Shown here: piece by piece, positions 48,352-53,688 of the stretch
Position numbering within the stretch: the first letter of the stretch is position 1
How the letters are laid out: every line of letters begins with the position of its first letter
From: Patescibacteria group bacterium
Lineage (GTDB): Bacteria > Patescibacteriota > Minisyncoccia > Phycocordibacterales > JACZSL01
Length of the DNA: 53,688 nt
Assembly (NCBI GenBank): GCA_022574205.1
Contig: JACZSL010000004.1
Location: forward strand, 1-53,688
Direction: 5' to 3'
Notes under the pieces: model-generated
The model's database searches: none
Told to the model about the DNA's origin: nothing
Seen by the model: only the letters and a program-made list of their open reading frames with translations
Translations under genes and position numbers: made by a program

Positions 48352-49200
48352 ATGTACATCACGTTTGACATCGGTGGAACCAAAATGCGCGTTGGTGCTT
48401 CGGTTGATTTAAAGTCTTTTATTTGTGACCCGAAGATTATACCAACACCAAGAGAATTTGATGAAGGAATAAACACGCTCGAGACAATTGTCCTAAATAT
48501 GACAAAAGGTGCGAAGGTGAAAGCAGTTGCCGGAGGTATTGCTGGGATAATGAATGAAGAAAAAACGGAGCTTTCCTATTCACCGAACCGAAAACTTAGA
48601 GGATGGGAGAAACGACCACTAAAAGGAGAGCTTGCAAAGCGACTTGGTTGCAACGTGGACATCGCAAACGATACTGCTGTTGTGGGTCTTGGCGAAGCGC
48701 ATAGGGGTGCGGGTATTGGCTACAACATCGTTACATATATTACAGTGAGTACAGGTGTCGGCGGTACTCGTATTGTTGACGGTCGAATTGACCGTCGTAT
48801 TTATGGGTTTGAGCCTGGACATCAGACCATTGATATTGACAACTCTGTATGGGAGGGAAGTGCAAGCGGCCAGCTCGAGGATCTCATTTCCGGAGGAGCG
48901 CTTGAGAAAAGATTTGGTATGAAGCCCTATGAAATTGAAGATGACGACCTTTGGGAGCGACAACTTCCCGACTTGTTAGCGTGCGGACTTGCAAATACTA
49001 TTATGCACTGGTCACCGGACGTTGTGGTTCTTGGAGGATCTATGATAATCGGAAAACCTGCCATCTCCATCCGTAGCACAAAAGAAGCGCTCACGAAAAT
49101 TCTCACAATGTATCCAAAACTCCCAGAGATTAAAAAGGCCCAGTGCGGTGACTTTGGAGGATTGTACGGAGGTCTTGCACTCATAAAACAACGAATTTAA
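48352..49200 (+). CDS. ROK-family sugar kinase (glucokinase-like) without zinc motif
   Basis: The 282-residue protein opens YITFDIGGTKMRVGAS (ATP phosphate loop). It has VAGGIAGIMNEEKTELSYSPN, VDIANDTAVVGLGEAHRGAG (catalytic Asp), TYITVSTGVGGTRIVDG and FEPGHQTID. The CxCGxxGCxE zinc loop usual after that His is missing (IDNSVWEGSASGQLED). DVVVLGGSMII closes the ATP site. With Pgi directly upstream, phosphorylation of glucose from the GH15 enzyme is the likely job. Some ROK fructokinases and glucokinases from reduced genomes also lack the zinc loop. Confidence 0.88.
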   Translation: MYITFDIGGTKMRVGASVDLKSFICDPKIIPTPREFDEGINTLETIVLNMTKGAKVKAVAGGIAGIMNEEKTELSYSPNRKLRGWEKRPLKGELAKRLGCNVDIANDTAVVGLGEAHRGAGIGYNIVTYITVSTGVGGTRIVDGRIDRRIYGFEPGHQTIDIDNSVWEGSASGQLEDLISGGALEKRFGMKPYEIEDDDLWERQLPDLLACGLANTIMHWSPDVVVLGGSMIIGKPAISIRSTKEALTKILTMYPKLPEIKKAQCGDFGGLYGGLALIKQRI

Positions 49201-49254
49201 AATGACCATTGTAAACAAAAAGCACATTGTTTGACGTTGTGATACTATATAATC

Positions 49255-50001
49255 ATGAGTCCTATCTATATAATTGTAATCGCCATAGGTGTCCTCGTTT
49301 CCGTTATACGGCAAGTTAATCAGTATGAGAAGGGTGTCATGCTTACACTTGGAAAGTTCACTGGTATCAAAGAGCCTGGGTGGCGATTGGTTATCCCGGT
49401 TTTTCAACGAATGATAAAAGTCGATATGCGCATAAAGGCAGTCGATGTGCCGGACCAACGAGCGATTACAAAAGACAACATTTCTGTGGGAGTAAACGCG
49501 GTTATTTATTATAAAGTTTCGGATGCCGCCAAGGCAATACTTGAAGTAGAAGATTTTTTTCATGCTGTTAGTCAGCTCGCACAAACAACAATGCGCAATG
49601 CAGTCGGCCAAGTAGAATTGGACGATCTTTTAAGTAAACGAGACGAAATCTCCGAGAGGATTCGAAAAATTGTTGATCATGCTAGCGATGAGTGGGGAAT
49701 TAAAGTAGATAATCTAGAATTGAAAGACGTCGTGCTTCCTAAGGACATGGAGCGTACGATTGGAAAACAGGCTGAAGCTGAGCGAGAAAAGCGCGCGGTT
49801 ATTATTAAAGCCGAAGGAGAAGTGATTGCCGCCAAGAACATGGCAAAGGCGGCACACACACTTTCATCAGAAGTTGGGGCACTTCACCTTCGCACCCTAC
49901 AGTCGTTGAACGATTTGAGCAGCGACCAATCAAACACTGTTATTTTTGCTGTGCCGCTTGAAATACTTCGGGCGTTTGAAACGTACAATACTAAAAAGTA
50001 G
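49255..50001 (+). CDS. SPFH/slipin (stomatin-like) protein
   Basis: The 248-residue protein has a short N-terminal hydrophobic anchor (SPIYIIVIAIGVLVSVI). A Band 7 domain follows: VNQYEKGVMLTLGKFTGIKEPGWRLVIPVFQRMIKVDMRIKAVDVPDQ and AQTTMRNAVGQVELDDLLSKRDEISERI. A coiled-coil with EAEREKRAVIIKAEGEVIAAKNMAKAA comes next. This is the slipin class of stomatins, which form membrane scaffolds, often with an NfeD protease partner that is not seen here. A small membrane peptide frame starts 2 bp after its stop. Confidence 0.93.
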   Translation: MSPIYIIVIAIGVLVSVIRQVNQYEKGVMLTLGKFTGIKEPGWRLVIPVFQRMIKVDMRIKAVDVPDQRAITKDNISVGVNAVIYYKVSDAAKAILEVEDFFHAVSQLAQTTMRNAVGQVELDDLLSKRDEISERIRKIVDHASDEWGIKVDNLELKDVVLPKDMERTIGKQAEAEREKRAVIIKAEGEVIAAKNMAKAAHTLSSEVGALHLRTLQSLNDLSSDQSNTVIFAVPLEILRAFETYNTKK

Positions 50002-50002
50002 T

Positions 50003-50107
50003 GTGGCCATTAAGGAAAAGTCATTTCGCAATAAACAAAATATTGCTCTTGCTCTTGGTTTTGTGAGCACAGTACTTACACTCATTAATCTATTTCTAAA
50101 CTCTTAA
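50003..50107 (+). CDS. Possible 34-residue membrane peptide after slipin
   Basis: A frame from the GTG at 50003, 1 bp after the slipin stop, to the TAA at 50105 encodes a charged start (AIKEKSFRNKQN) and a hydrophobic helix (IALALGFVSTVLTLINLFL). The tight spacing suggests translational coupling to slipin. No homologue was recognised. Confidence 0.45.
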   Translation: MAIKEKSFRNKQNIALALGFVSTVLTLINLFLNS

Positions 50108-50197
50108 GTACTCATGATTTTATAGTGATTGGATCACGCGCTGGCGTGCTCTTTTTATATACTGGAATTCTATTTCTGCTATAATGGCCACACTTGT

Positions 50198-50298
50198 CCC
50201 GTTAGGAGTTACGAATATGTTATATATGCAGGCGTTTGACGGTGACAAACTACCAACCATATGTCCATAAATATTAAAAGGAATAACTCTCTAATGGG
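50198..50298 (+). promoter_or_regulatory. First of two tandem inverted-repeat elements before dnaX
   Basis: CCCGTTAGGAGTTA (50198-50211) pairs with TAACTCTCTAATGGG (50284-50298) with one bulge and one G-U pair. Flanks are ACTTGT and ACCTGT. Its right end is not a start codon but the junction GGGACCTGTCCCG leading into the second copy. Confidence 0.75.
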
Positions 50299-50304
50299 AC
50301 CTGT

Positions 50305-50404
50305 CCCGTTAGGAGTTACGATTACTCTGCAGAAAGAATAAATGTGACTAGATGGTATAAACACAATTTAATGAAATATTTAAAAGGAATAACTCTCTAA
50401 TGGG
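50305..50404 (+). promoter_or_regulatory. Second tandem inverted-repeat element, abutting dnaX
   Basis: CCCGTTAGGAGTTA (50305-50318) pairs with TAACTCTCTAATGGG (50390-50404), the same arm sequences as in the first copy, and AAATATT(T)AAAAGGAATAAC precedes both right arms. The inner parts otherwise differ. A frame from GTG 50344 (internal ATG 50371) ends at TAA 50398-50400, 4 bp before the dnaX ATG. Confidence 0.8.
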
Positions 50405-51445
50405 ATGAAAGAAGTGCTCTACAGGAAATACCGCCCGAAAAGTTTTAAAGAGATGTTGGGTCAGGACCACATAACAGAAGTACTTGAAGGGTCTATAAGA
50501 CAGGGCAATATTGCACACGCATACCTTTTCTCTGGACCGCGTGGAACTGGAAAGACGAGCATGGCACGCATATTGGCTCTCAGCGCCGGTGTATCACAAA
50601 AGGACCTGTACGAGATTGATGCCGCAAGCAACCGTGGCATCGATGATATTCGTGAACTTCGTGAAGGAGTTAATACTCTTCCATTTGATTCGCCGTATAA
50701 AGTGTACATTATTGATGAGGTGCATATGCTCACAAAAGAAGCATTCAATGCGCTTTTGAAAACTCTTGAGGAGCCCCCAAGCCACGTACTCTTTATTCTC
50801 GCGACAACAGAGTTTGGTAAATTGCCAGAGACAATCATCTCACGTTGTCAGTCATTTACGTTTAAAAAACCTTCCCAAAGCATTTTAAAGAAAATGGTTT
50901 TATCCGTGGCTACAAAAGAGGGTTTTTCCCTTGATGCGCAAGCTGCTGAACTAATAACCTATCTTGCAGACGGATCGTTTAGAGATGCTCACGGTGTACT
51001 GCAGAAAATTATCTCATACTCCACCGATAAAAATGTAAGCGTAGAAGAAGTTGAAAAAGTTACCGGAGCCCCAGCCGGGAAACTTGTAAATGAATGTCTT
51101 TTGGCAATTAACGAGAATAAACTGGATAAAGCGCTATCCGCAGTAAACAACGCAATGAACGCCGGTGGAGACTTAAAGATTTTCTTGAGTCTGCTCCTTC
51201 ACAAAGTTCGATCAATCCTACTTCTTCGCTTCGCGCGTGAACTTAAAAGTATGATTGAGGAACAATTTGGCGAAACCGATTTTAAAATTCTAGAAACAAT
51301 AAGTGCAGAAAAAAACTCAAACATTAACTCAGCTCTCATTATGGAGCTCCTCGAGGCATCTATTAATATGAAGTTTGCTGCAATTCCAAGCCTTCCACTT
51401 GAGCTTGCACTCATGACACATCTATCCGAACAAAAACAAGCTTAA
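50405..51445 (+). CDS. dnaX: DNA polymerase III gamma-type subunit, short and without zinc module
   Basis: The 346-residue clamp-loader ATPase has KYRPKSFKEMLGQDHITEVL, Walker A SGPRGTGKTSMARI, EIDAASNRGIDDIRELRE, Walker B VYIIDEVHMLTKEAFNALLKTLEEPP and the sensor ISRCQSFTFKKP. The four-Cys zinc module normally between Walker A and EIDAASN is absent (ARILALSAGVSQKDLYEID). The C-terminal tau domains are also missing, so only domains I-III remain. The ATG at 50405 directly follows the second leader copy. Confidence 0.93.
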   Translation: MKEVLYRKYRPKSFKEMLGQDHITEVLEGSIRQGNIAHAYLFSGPRGTGKTSMARILALSAGVSQKDLYEIDAASNRGIDDIRELREGVNTLPFDSPYKVYIIDEVHMLTKEAFNALLKTLEEPPSHVLFILATTEFGKLPETIISRCQSFTFKKPSQSILKKMVLSVATKEGFSLDAQAAELITYLADGSFRDAHGVLQKIISYSTDKNVSVEEVEKVTGAPAGKLVNECLLAINENKLDKALSAVNNAMNAGGDLKIFLSLLLHKVRSILLLRFARELKSMIEEQFGETDFKILETISAEKNSNINSALIMELLEASINMKFAAIPSLPLELALMTHLSEQKQA

Positions 51446-51558
51446 AACTCCCTCCACATCGGCTTCGCCCCCGCCTCACGCGAGGCCGGTCAGGATACGG
51501 GGTTGATTATTTTGAATTTCACTGTATAATAAGTACAAGTTGATCTTTGGGAGGGTAA

Positions 51559-51816
51559 ATGATGTATTTTGCTCGTAAGGTTAGATCTGATGCCACACGG
51601 AGGCGCTTTTTTACTCTGCGCGTTAAGCGACGTGAGAAGTCGAAACTTCTTGGGGAACGCAAGGTGAGACACGATTTATACAAAGCTATCGGTAATCTCG
51701 ACAGAGTGCTTGCCAGCAAATGTGACAGTGCTTACGTTGAAGTCTTGACAGACAAGATTGACTTGCACAAACTTGAGCTGAAACTCGTTACAGGTTCGAC
51801 GCGACGCGACTATTAA
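51559..51816 (+). CDS. Basic hypothetical protein with strong ribosome site
   Basis: The 85-residue protein is Arg/Lys-rich at the start (MMYFARKVRSDATRRRFFTL, then RVKRREKSKLLGERKVRHD). A predicted helical middle and a Glu/Leu-rich end (DKIDLHKLELKLVTGSTRRDY) follow. GGGAGGG 5 bp before the ATGATG is a very good Shine-Dalgarno site, rare in this window. A ribosomal or RNA-binding role is plausible, but no family fits; bS21 was considered and rejected. The start could be 51559 or 51562. A terminator follows at once. Confidence 0.65.
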   Translation: MMYFARKVRSDATRRRFFTLRVKRREKSKLLGERKVRHDLYKAIGNLDRVLASKCDSAYVEVLTDKIDLHKLELKLVTGSTRRDY

Positions 51817-51821
51817 ATAAA

Positions 51822-51850
51822 GGGGTCCGAATGGAAGCGGACTCTTTTTT
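51822..51850 (+). terminator. Terminator after the basic hypothetical gene
   Basis: GGGTCCG and CGGACTC pair around an 8-base loop, followed by TTTTTT. Confidence 0.9.
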
Positions 51851-51886
51851 AATTGTCAGGAGTTTTTGTTATACTGCAAACACTAT

Positions 51887-51957
51887 TGCCGGATCGTCTA
51901 ATGGTAGGACGCTGGGTTTTGGTCCCAGAAATCTAGGTTCGAGTCCTAGTCCGGCAG
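51887..51957 (+). tRNA. tRNA-Gln (UUG)
   Basis: The acceptor stem is TGCCGGA/TCCGGCA. The D-arm is CGTCTAATGGTAGGACG, the anticodon loop is TTTTGGT (anticodon TTG) and the T-arm is CTAGGTTCGAGTCCTAG. CCA is not encoded. Confidence 0.95.
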
Positions 51958-52368
51958 CCCTTCTTCCCTTCGGTCATCAGGGCCTACGGCACTGGTGTAT
52001 ATCCGAAAGAAGGCTCTGAGGAGTTTTCGACGAAGAGAAATAAATATGTACTGTACTTACATTCTTCAATGCAGCGACAACCTGTACTGATCCTGTAAGG
52101 ATCGAGACTCCTAGTCCGGCAGCTAGAGCAGTTCCGACTCCGATACGGAGTATCGGGGCGAAACTGGTCTTTGTCCGGCTAGGACTCGAAAGACGGAGCC
52201 GGTTTACGATTTTTCGTAGAAAAATTGTCGGCGAGTCGGGGTCGAGAGTGCTTAGTATTTTAGCACACGGAGTGTGTTAAAATGGTTAGCAACTCGTGAC
52301 CGAGTCCTACTCCGATACGGAGTATCGGGGCGAAACTGGTCTTTGTCCGGCTAGAACTCAAAAAGGTA
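51958..52368 (+). repeat. Array of tRNA-Gln 3'-end copies and a 55-bp direct repeat
   Basis: A direct copy of the tRNA 3' end (GAGACTCCTAGTCCGGCAGC) lies at about 52104-52123. Inverted copies (GTCCGGCTAGGACTCGAA and GTCCGGCTAGAACTCAAA) lie at about 52173-52190 and 52345-52362. A 55-bp segment at 52137-52191 is repeated at 52309-52363 with two changes; each contains the hairpin CCGATAC-GGA-GTATCGG. A direct CCGAGTCCTA copy lies at about 52300. No gene is seen before rlmB. Confidence 0.7.
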
Positions 52369-52369
52369 T

Positions 52370-53122
52370 ATGAAGCAAAATAAAATTTATATTTACGGCA
52401 AACATGCGCTTAAAGAGGCGCTTCTTTATGCGCCGCACGTATTAGACAGGATTTTTATTGCAAAAGGAAGCGGCGATAGGGAACTGCAAGAATTAATAAA
52501 GAACTCAGGCATTAAAGTATCATCTTTAAGTTTAGGTAAAGCGCCCCAGAGTATTAGAGACAGAGAGGTGCATCAGGGTATTATAGGCCGTATATCAATT
52601 GATAAATTAATGCAACCGTATGAGAAGTATATTAATAAACTTGAGATTAACGAAGACACAGCACTTCTTCTCTTGGGAGAAATAGAAGATCCGCACAATG
52701 TCGGAGCGATAATACGCTCTGCTGCAGCTTTCGGTATTTCTGGTGTTCTTATCCCGCGGCACAAACAAGCGCCTGTTACGGGGACGGTGGTCAAGGTTTC
52801 GGCTGGCATGGCGTTTCGTGTTCCGCTTATTGAGATTGGAAATATAAATATGGTTGTTCGTGATCTAAAAGATAAAGGCTTCTGGATTTATGGTCTTGAT
52901 GGTGAATCCAAACATAGTCTTTCCGAGGAAACTTTTAATAAGCCAAGTGTATTTATTCTCGGAAATGAAGCGAGAGGAATTCGTCAAAAGACAGGTGAGC
53001 TTTGCGATGTGCTTTTATCTATACAAATTAATCCAAAATGTGAATCGCTTAATGTGGCAGCGTCTACAGCAGTAACACTTTTTGAATGGAGCTCTCAGCA
53101 CAAAAACGCACTTAAAAAATAA
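52370..53122 (+). CDS. rlmB: TrmH-family 23S rRNA 2'-O-methyltransferase (RlmB-like)
   Basis: The 250-residue SPOUT enzyme has an N-terminal substrate-binding domain (IYIYGKHALKEALLYAPHVLDRIFIAKGS). The knot domain holds motif 1 LLGEIEDPHNVGAIIRSAAAFGISGVL, motif 2 SVFILGNEARGIRQKTGELCD and motif 3 LLSIQINPKCESLNVAASTAVTLFEW. It methylates the ribose of a guanosine in 23S rRNA. Motif 3 reads IQINPK rather than the usual IPMxG, so a related target is possible. It starts 6 bp after the tRNA-derived repeat array, with no other leader. Confidence 0.9.
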   Translation: MKQNKIYIYGKHALKEALLYAPHVLDRIFIAKGSGDRELQELIKNSGIKVSSLSLGKAPQSIRDREVHQGIIGRISIDKLMQPYEKYINKLEINEDTALLLLGEIEDPHNVGAIIRSAAAFGISGVLIPRHKQAPVTGTVVKVSAGMAFRVPLIEIGNINMVVRDLKDKGFWIYGLDGESKHSLSEETFNKPSVFILGNEARGIRQKTGELCDVLLSIQINPKCESLNVAASTAVTLFEWSSQHKNALKK

Positions 53123-53219
53123 ACGTGGTATTTCCTAAAAAAGATTTCCCCCACATTCGTTCGGTTCCTAGACCACCAGCCAATTCAAGTTAGCTCGAGG
53201 AGGCCAGCTATATTAACAA

Positions 53220-53477
53220 ATGAAAAAAAATAGTTATATAATATTATTTGTAGTGCTTGGAGTACTGTTGAGTTTTTTGACTCACGCGCTTATTGAAATC
53301 CCTATAATCATTTTGTTGTTATCTGATTTTGAAAAATGGGGGTTTGGTTTATCGTGGGACGCGTGGTATATGATTCACGCTATCGGAACGGCCGTCCTTC
53401 TTGTGCTCGGAATTTCTATCGGTTTTTGGCAAGGGCGATATTGGTGGGGAGTTATTTATGTAAAAATAAATAACTAA
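53220..53477 (+). CDS. Small two-helix membrane protein
   Basis: The 85-residue protein has helix 1 (about 5-33, SYIILFVVLGVLLSFLTHALIEI) and helix 2 (about 52-68, IHAIGTAVLLVLGISIGFWQG), joined by a Trp-rich loop (KWGFGLSWDAWYM) and ended by RYWWGVIYVKINN. I recall similar proteins in CPR genomes; the function is unknown. A purine-rich GAGGAGG lies about 20 bp before the ATG. Confidence 0.7.
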   Translation: MKKNSYIILFVVLGVLLSFLTHALIEIPIIILLLSDFEKWGFGLSWDAWYMIHAIGTAVLLVLGISIGFWQGRYWWGVIYVKINN

Positions 53478-53564
53478 ATTCGGTATAGGATAACTATCTT
53501 GTGTGAAATGGAGAAATGGGGATAAGTACAATAGAAATTCAAATTTTCATTGTGTAATGTCCTC

Positions 53565-53609
53565 ATGCCAAGAAGGTTTATTCAAAAAAGTTACATGAAG
53601 AAGAAGTAA
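53565..53609 (+). CDS. Possible 14-residue leader ORF
   Basis: A frame from the ATG at 53565 (MPRRFIQKSYMKKK) ends at TAA 53607-53609, one base before the next start codon. It resembles the coupled leader frames in the inverted-repeat elements, but no repeat arms are seen here. Confidence 0.3.
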   Translation: MPRRFIQKSYMKKK

Positions 53610-53610
53610 A

Positions 53611-53688
53611 ATGAATTCACTTTCTGTTGTACAAATTGCGGTTGAGGGTTTTGACGATAATTTTTCGTATTTGATTGTTGATGAGGAG
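53611..53688 (+). CDS. MBL-fold hydrolase, N-terminal part
   Basis: Only 26 residues are in the window (MNSLSVVQIAVEGFDDNFSY, then LIVDEE). The phrase DNFSYLIVDEE matches the first strands of glyoxalase II-like metallo-beta-lactamase-fold hydrolases. The zinc-binding HxHxDH motif would lie beyond the edge, so this call rests on a short match. Confidence 0.6.
   Translation, partial: MNSLSVVQIAVEGFDDNFSYLIVDEE

Noticed and set aside
51559-51816. Ribosomal protein bS21
   Set aside because: It is basic and of roughly suitable length, but lacks the bS21 pattern and is longer at the C-terminus.
1-53688. CRISPR array, IS element or integrase
   Set aside because: No regularly spaced repeats and no transposase or integrase motifs were found in any frame.
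1-53688. Ribosomal RNA genes
   Set aside because: No recognisable 16S, 23S or 5S conserved strings were seen on either strand.

Overview
The window looks like a chromosome segment of a Candidate Phyla Radiation bacterium (Patescibacteria, probably a Parcubacteria-like lineage). This is inferred from gene content and style: a moderately AT-rich genome, few clear Shine-Dalgarno sites, a DnaX without its zinc module, a VirB2/TrbC-like pilin, a membrane protein ending in an Ada-like Cys domain, DUF2914 and lipase-maturation-factor proteins, and an AdoCbl-dependent ribonucleotide reductase. Every gene was read by eye; no database search was possible.

Layout. 1-1.7 kb: end of a mannose-phosphate cluster (HAD phosphatase, cupin mannose-6-P isomerase, GH130). 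1.7-6.9 kb: an array of small hairpins, an EamA transporter, class II ribonucleotide reductase with its cobalamin adenosyltransferase. 6.9-9 kb: a leftward operon of two Nudix hydrolases and a DUF2914 protein. 9-18 kb: M23 peptidase, SRPBCC, PyrF, cold-shock protein, lipase maturation factor, DUF1861, then small redox and stress proteins (GDCCVxC, PEBP, glutaredoxin, DUF167, HPF) and two tRNAs. 18-21 kb: thioredoxin/CcdA and a Met-rich protein, apparently under an XRE repressor whose operator occurs twice. 21-25 kb: DUF3326/AdoMetDC-like pair, tRNA-Leu, tRNA-Cys, RbfA, IF-2. 25-41 kb: housekeeping genes (cysteine desulfurase, ClpB, L21, RecR, DnaB, CysRS, CorA, CtpA, L9, L27). 41-49 kb: a starch/glycogen-to-glycolysis cluster (ArsR regulator, GT4/5, GH57, GH15, LOG, Pgi, ROK kinase). 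49-53.7 kb: slipin, DnaX, tRNA-Gln, RlmB, start of an MBL hydrolase.

The most unusual signal is a family of at least twelve inverted-repeat elements between 23.1 and 50.4 kb. Each begins CCCG(A/T)TAG-like and ends with the complementary CTAACGGG/CTATCGGG/CTAATGGG. In nine cases the ATG that follows the right arm is the start codon of a gene (HtrA-like, pilin, rplU, recR, rplI, Ada-like protein, LOG, ROK kinase, dnaX). Arm sequence differs between copies but pairs within each copy, often through G-U-compatible changes. The arms usually carry a TAA a few bases before the start codon, and several copies hold a short ORF ending at that TAA. Several copies are also flanked by 6-bp direct repeats beginning ATG. 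This suggests either a leader/translational-coupling device or a start-codon-targeting miniature mobile element, or one that became the other.

A second pattern is a set of structured elements next to the tRNA-Leu(UAA), tRNA-Cys, tRNA-Tyr and tRNA-Gln genes. Their ends are an inverted copy and a direct copy of the neighbouring tRNA's T-arm/acceptor sequence.
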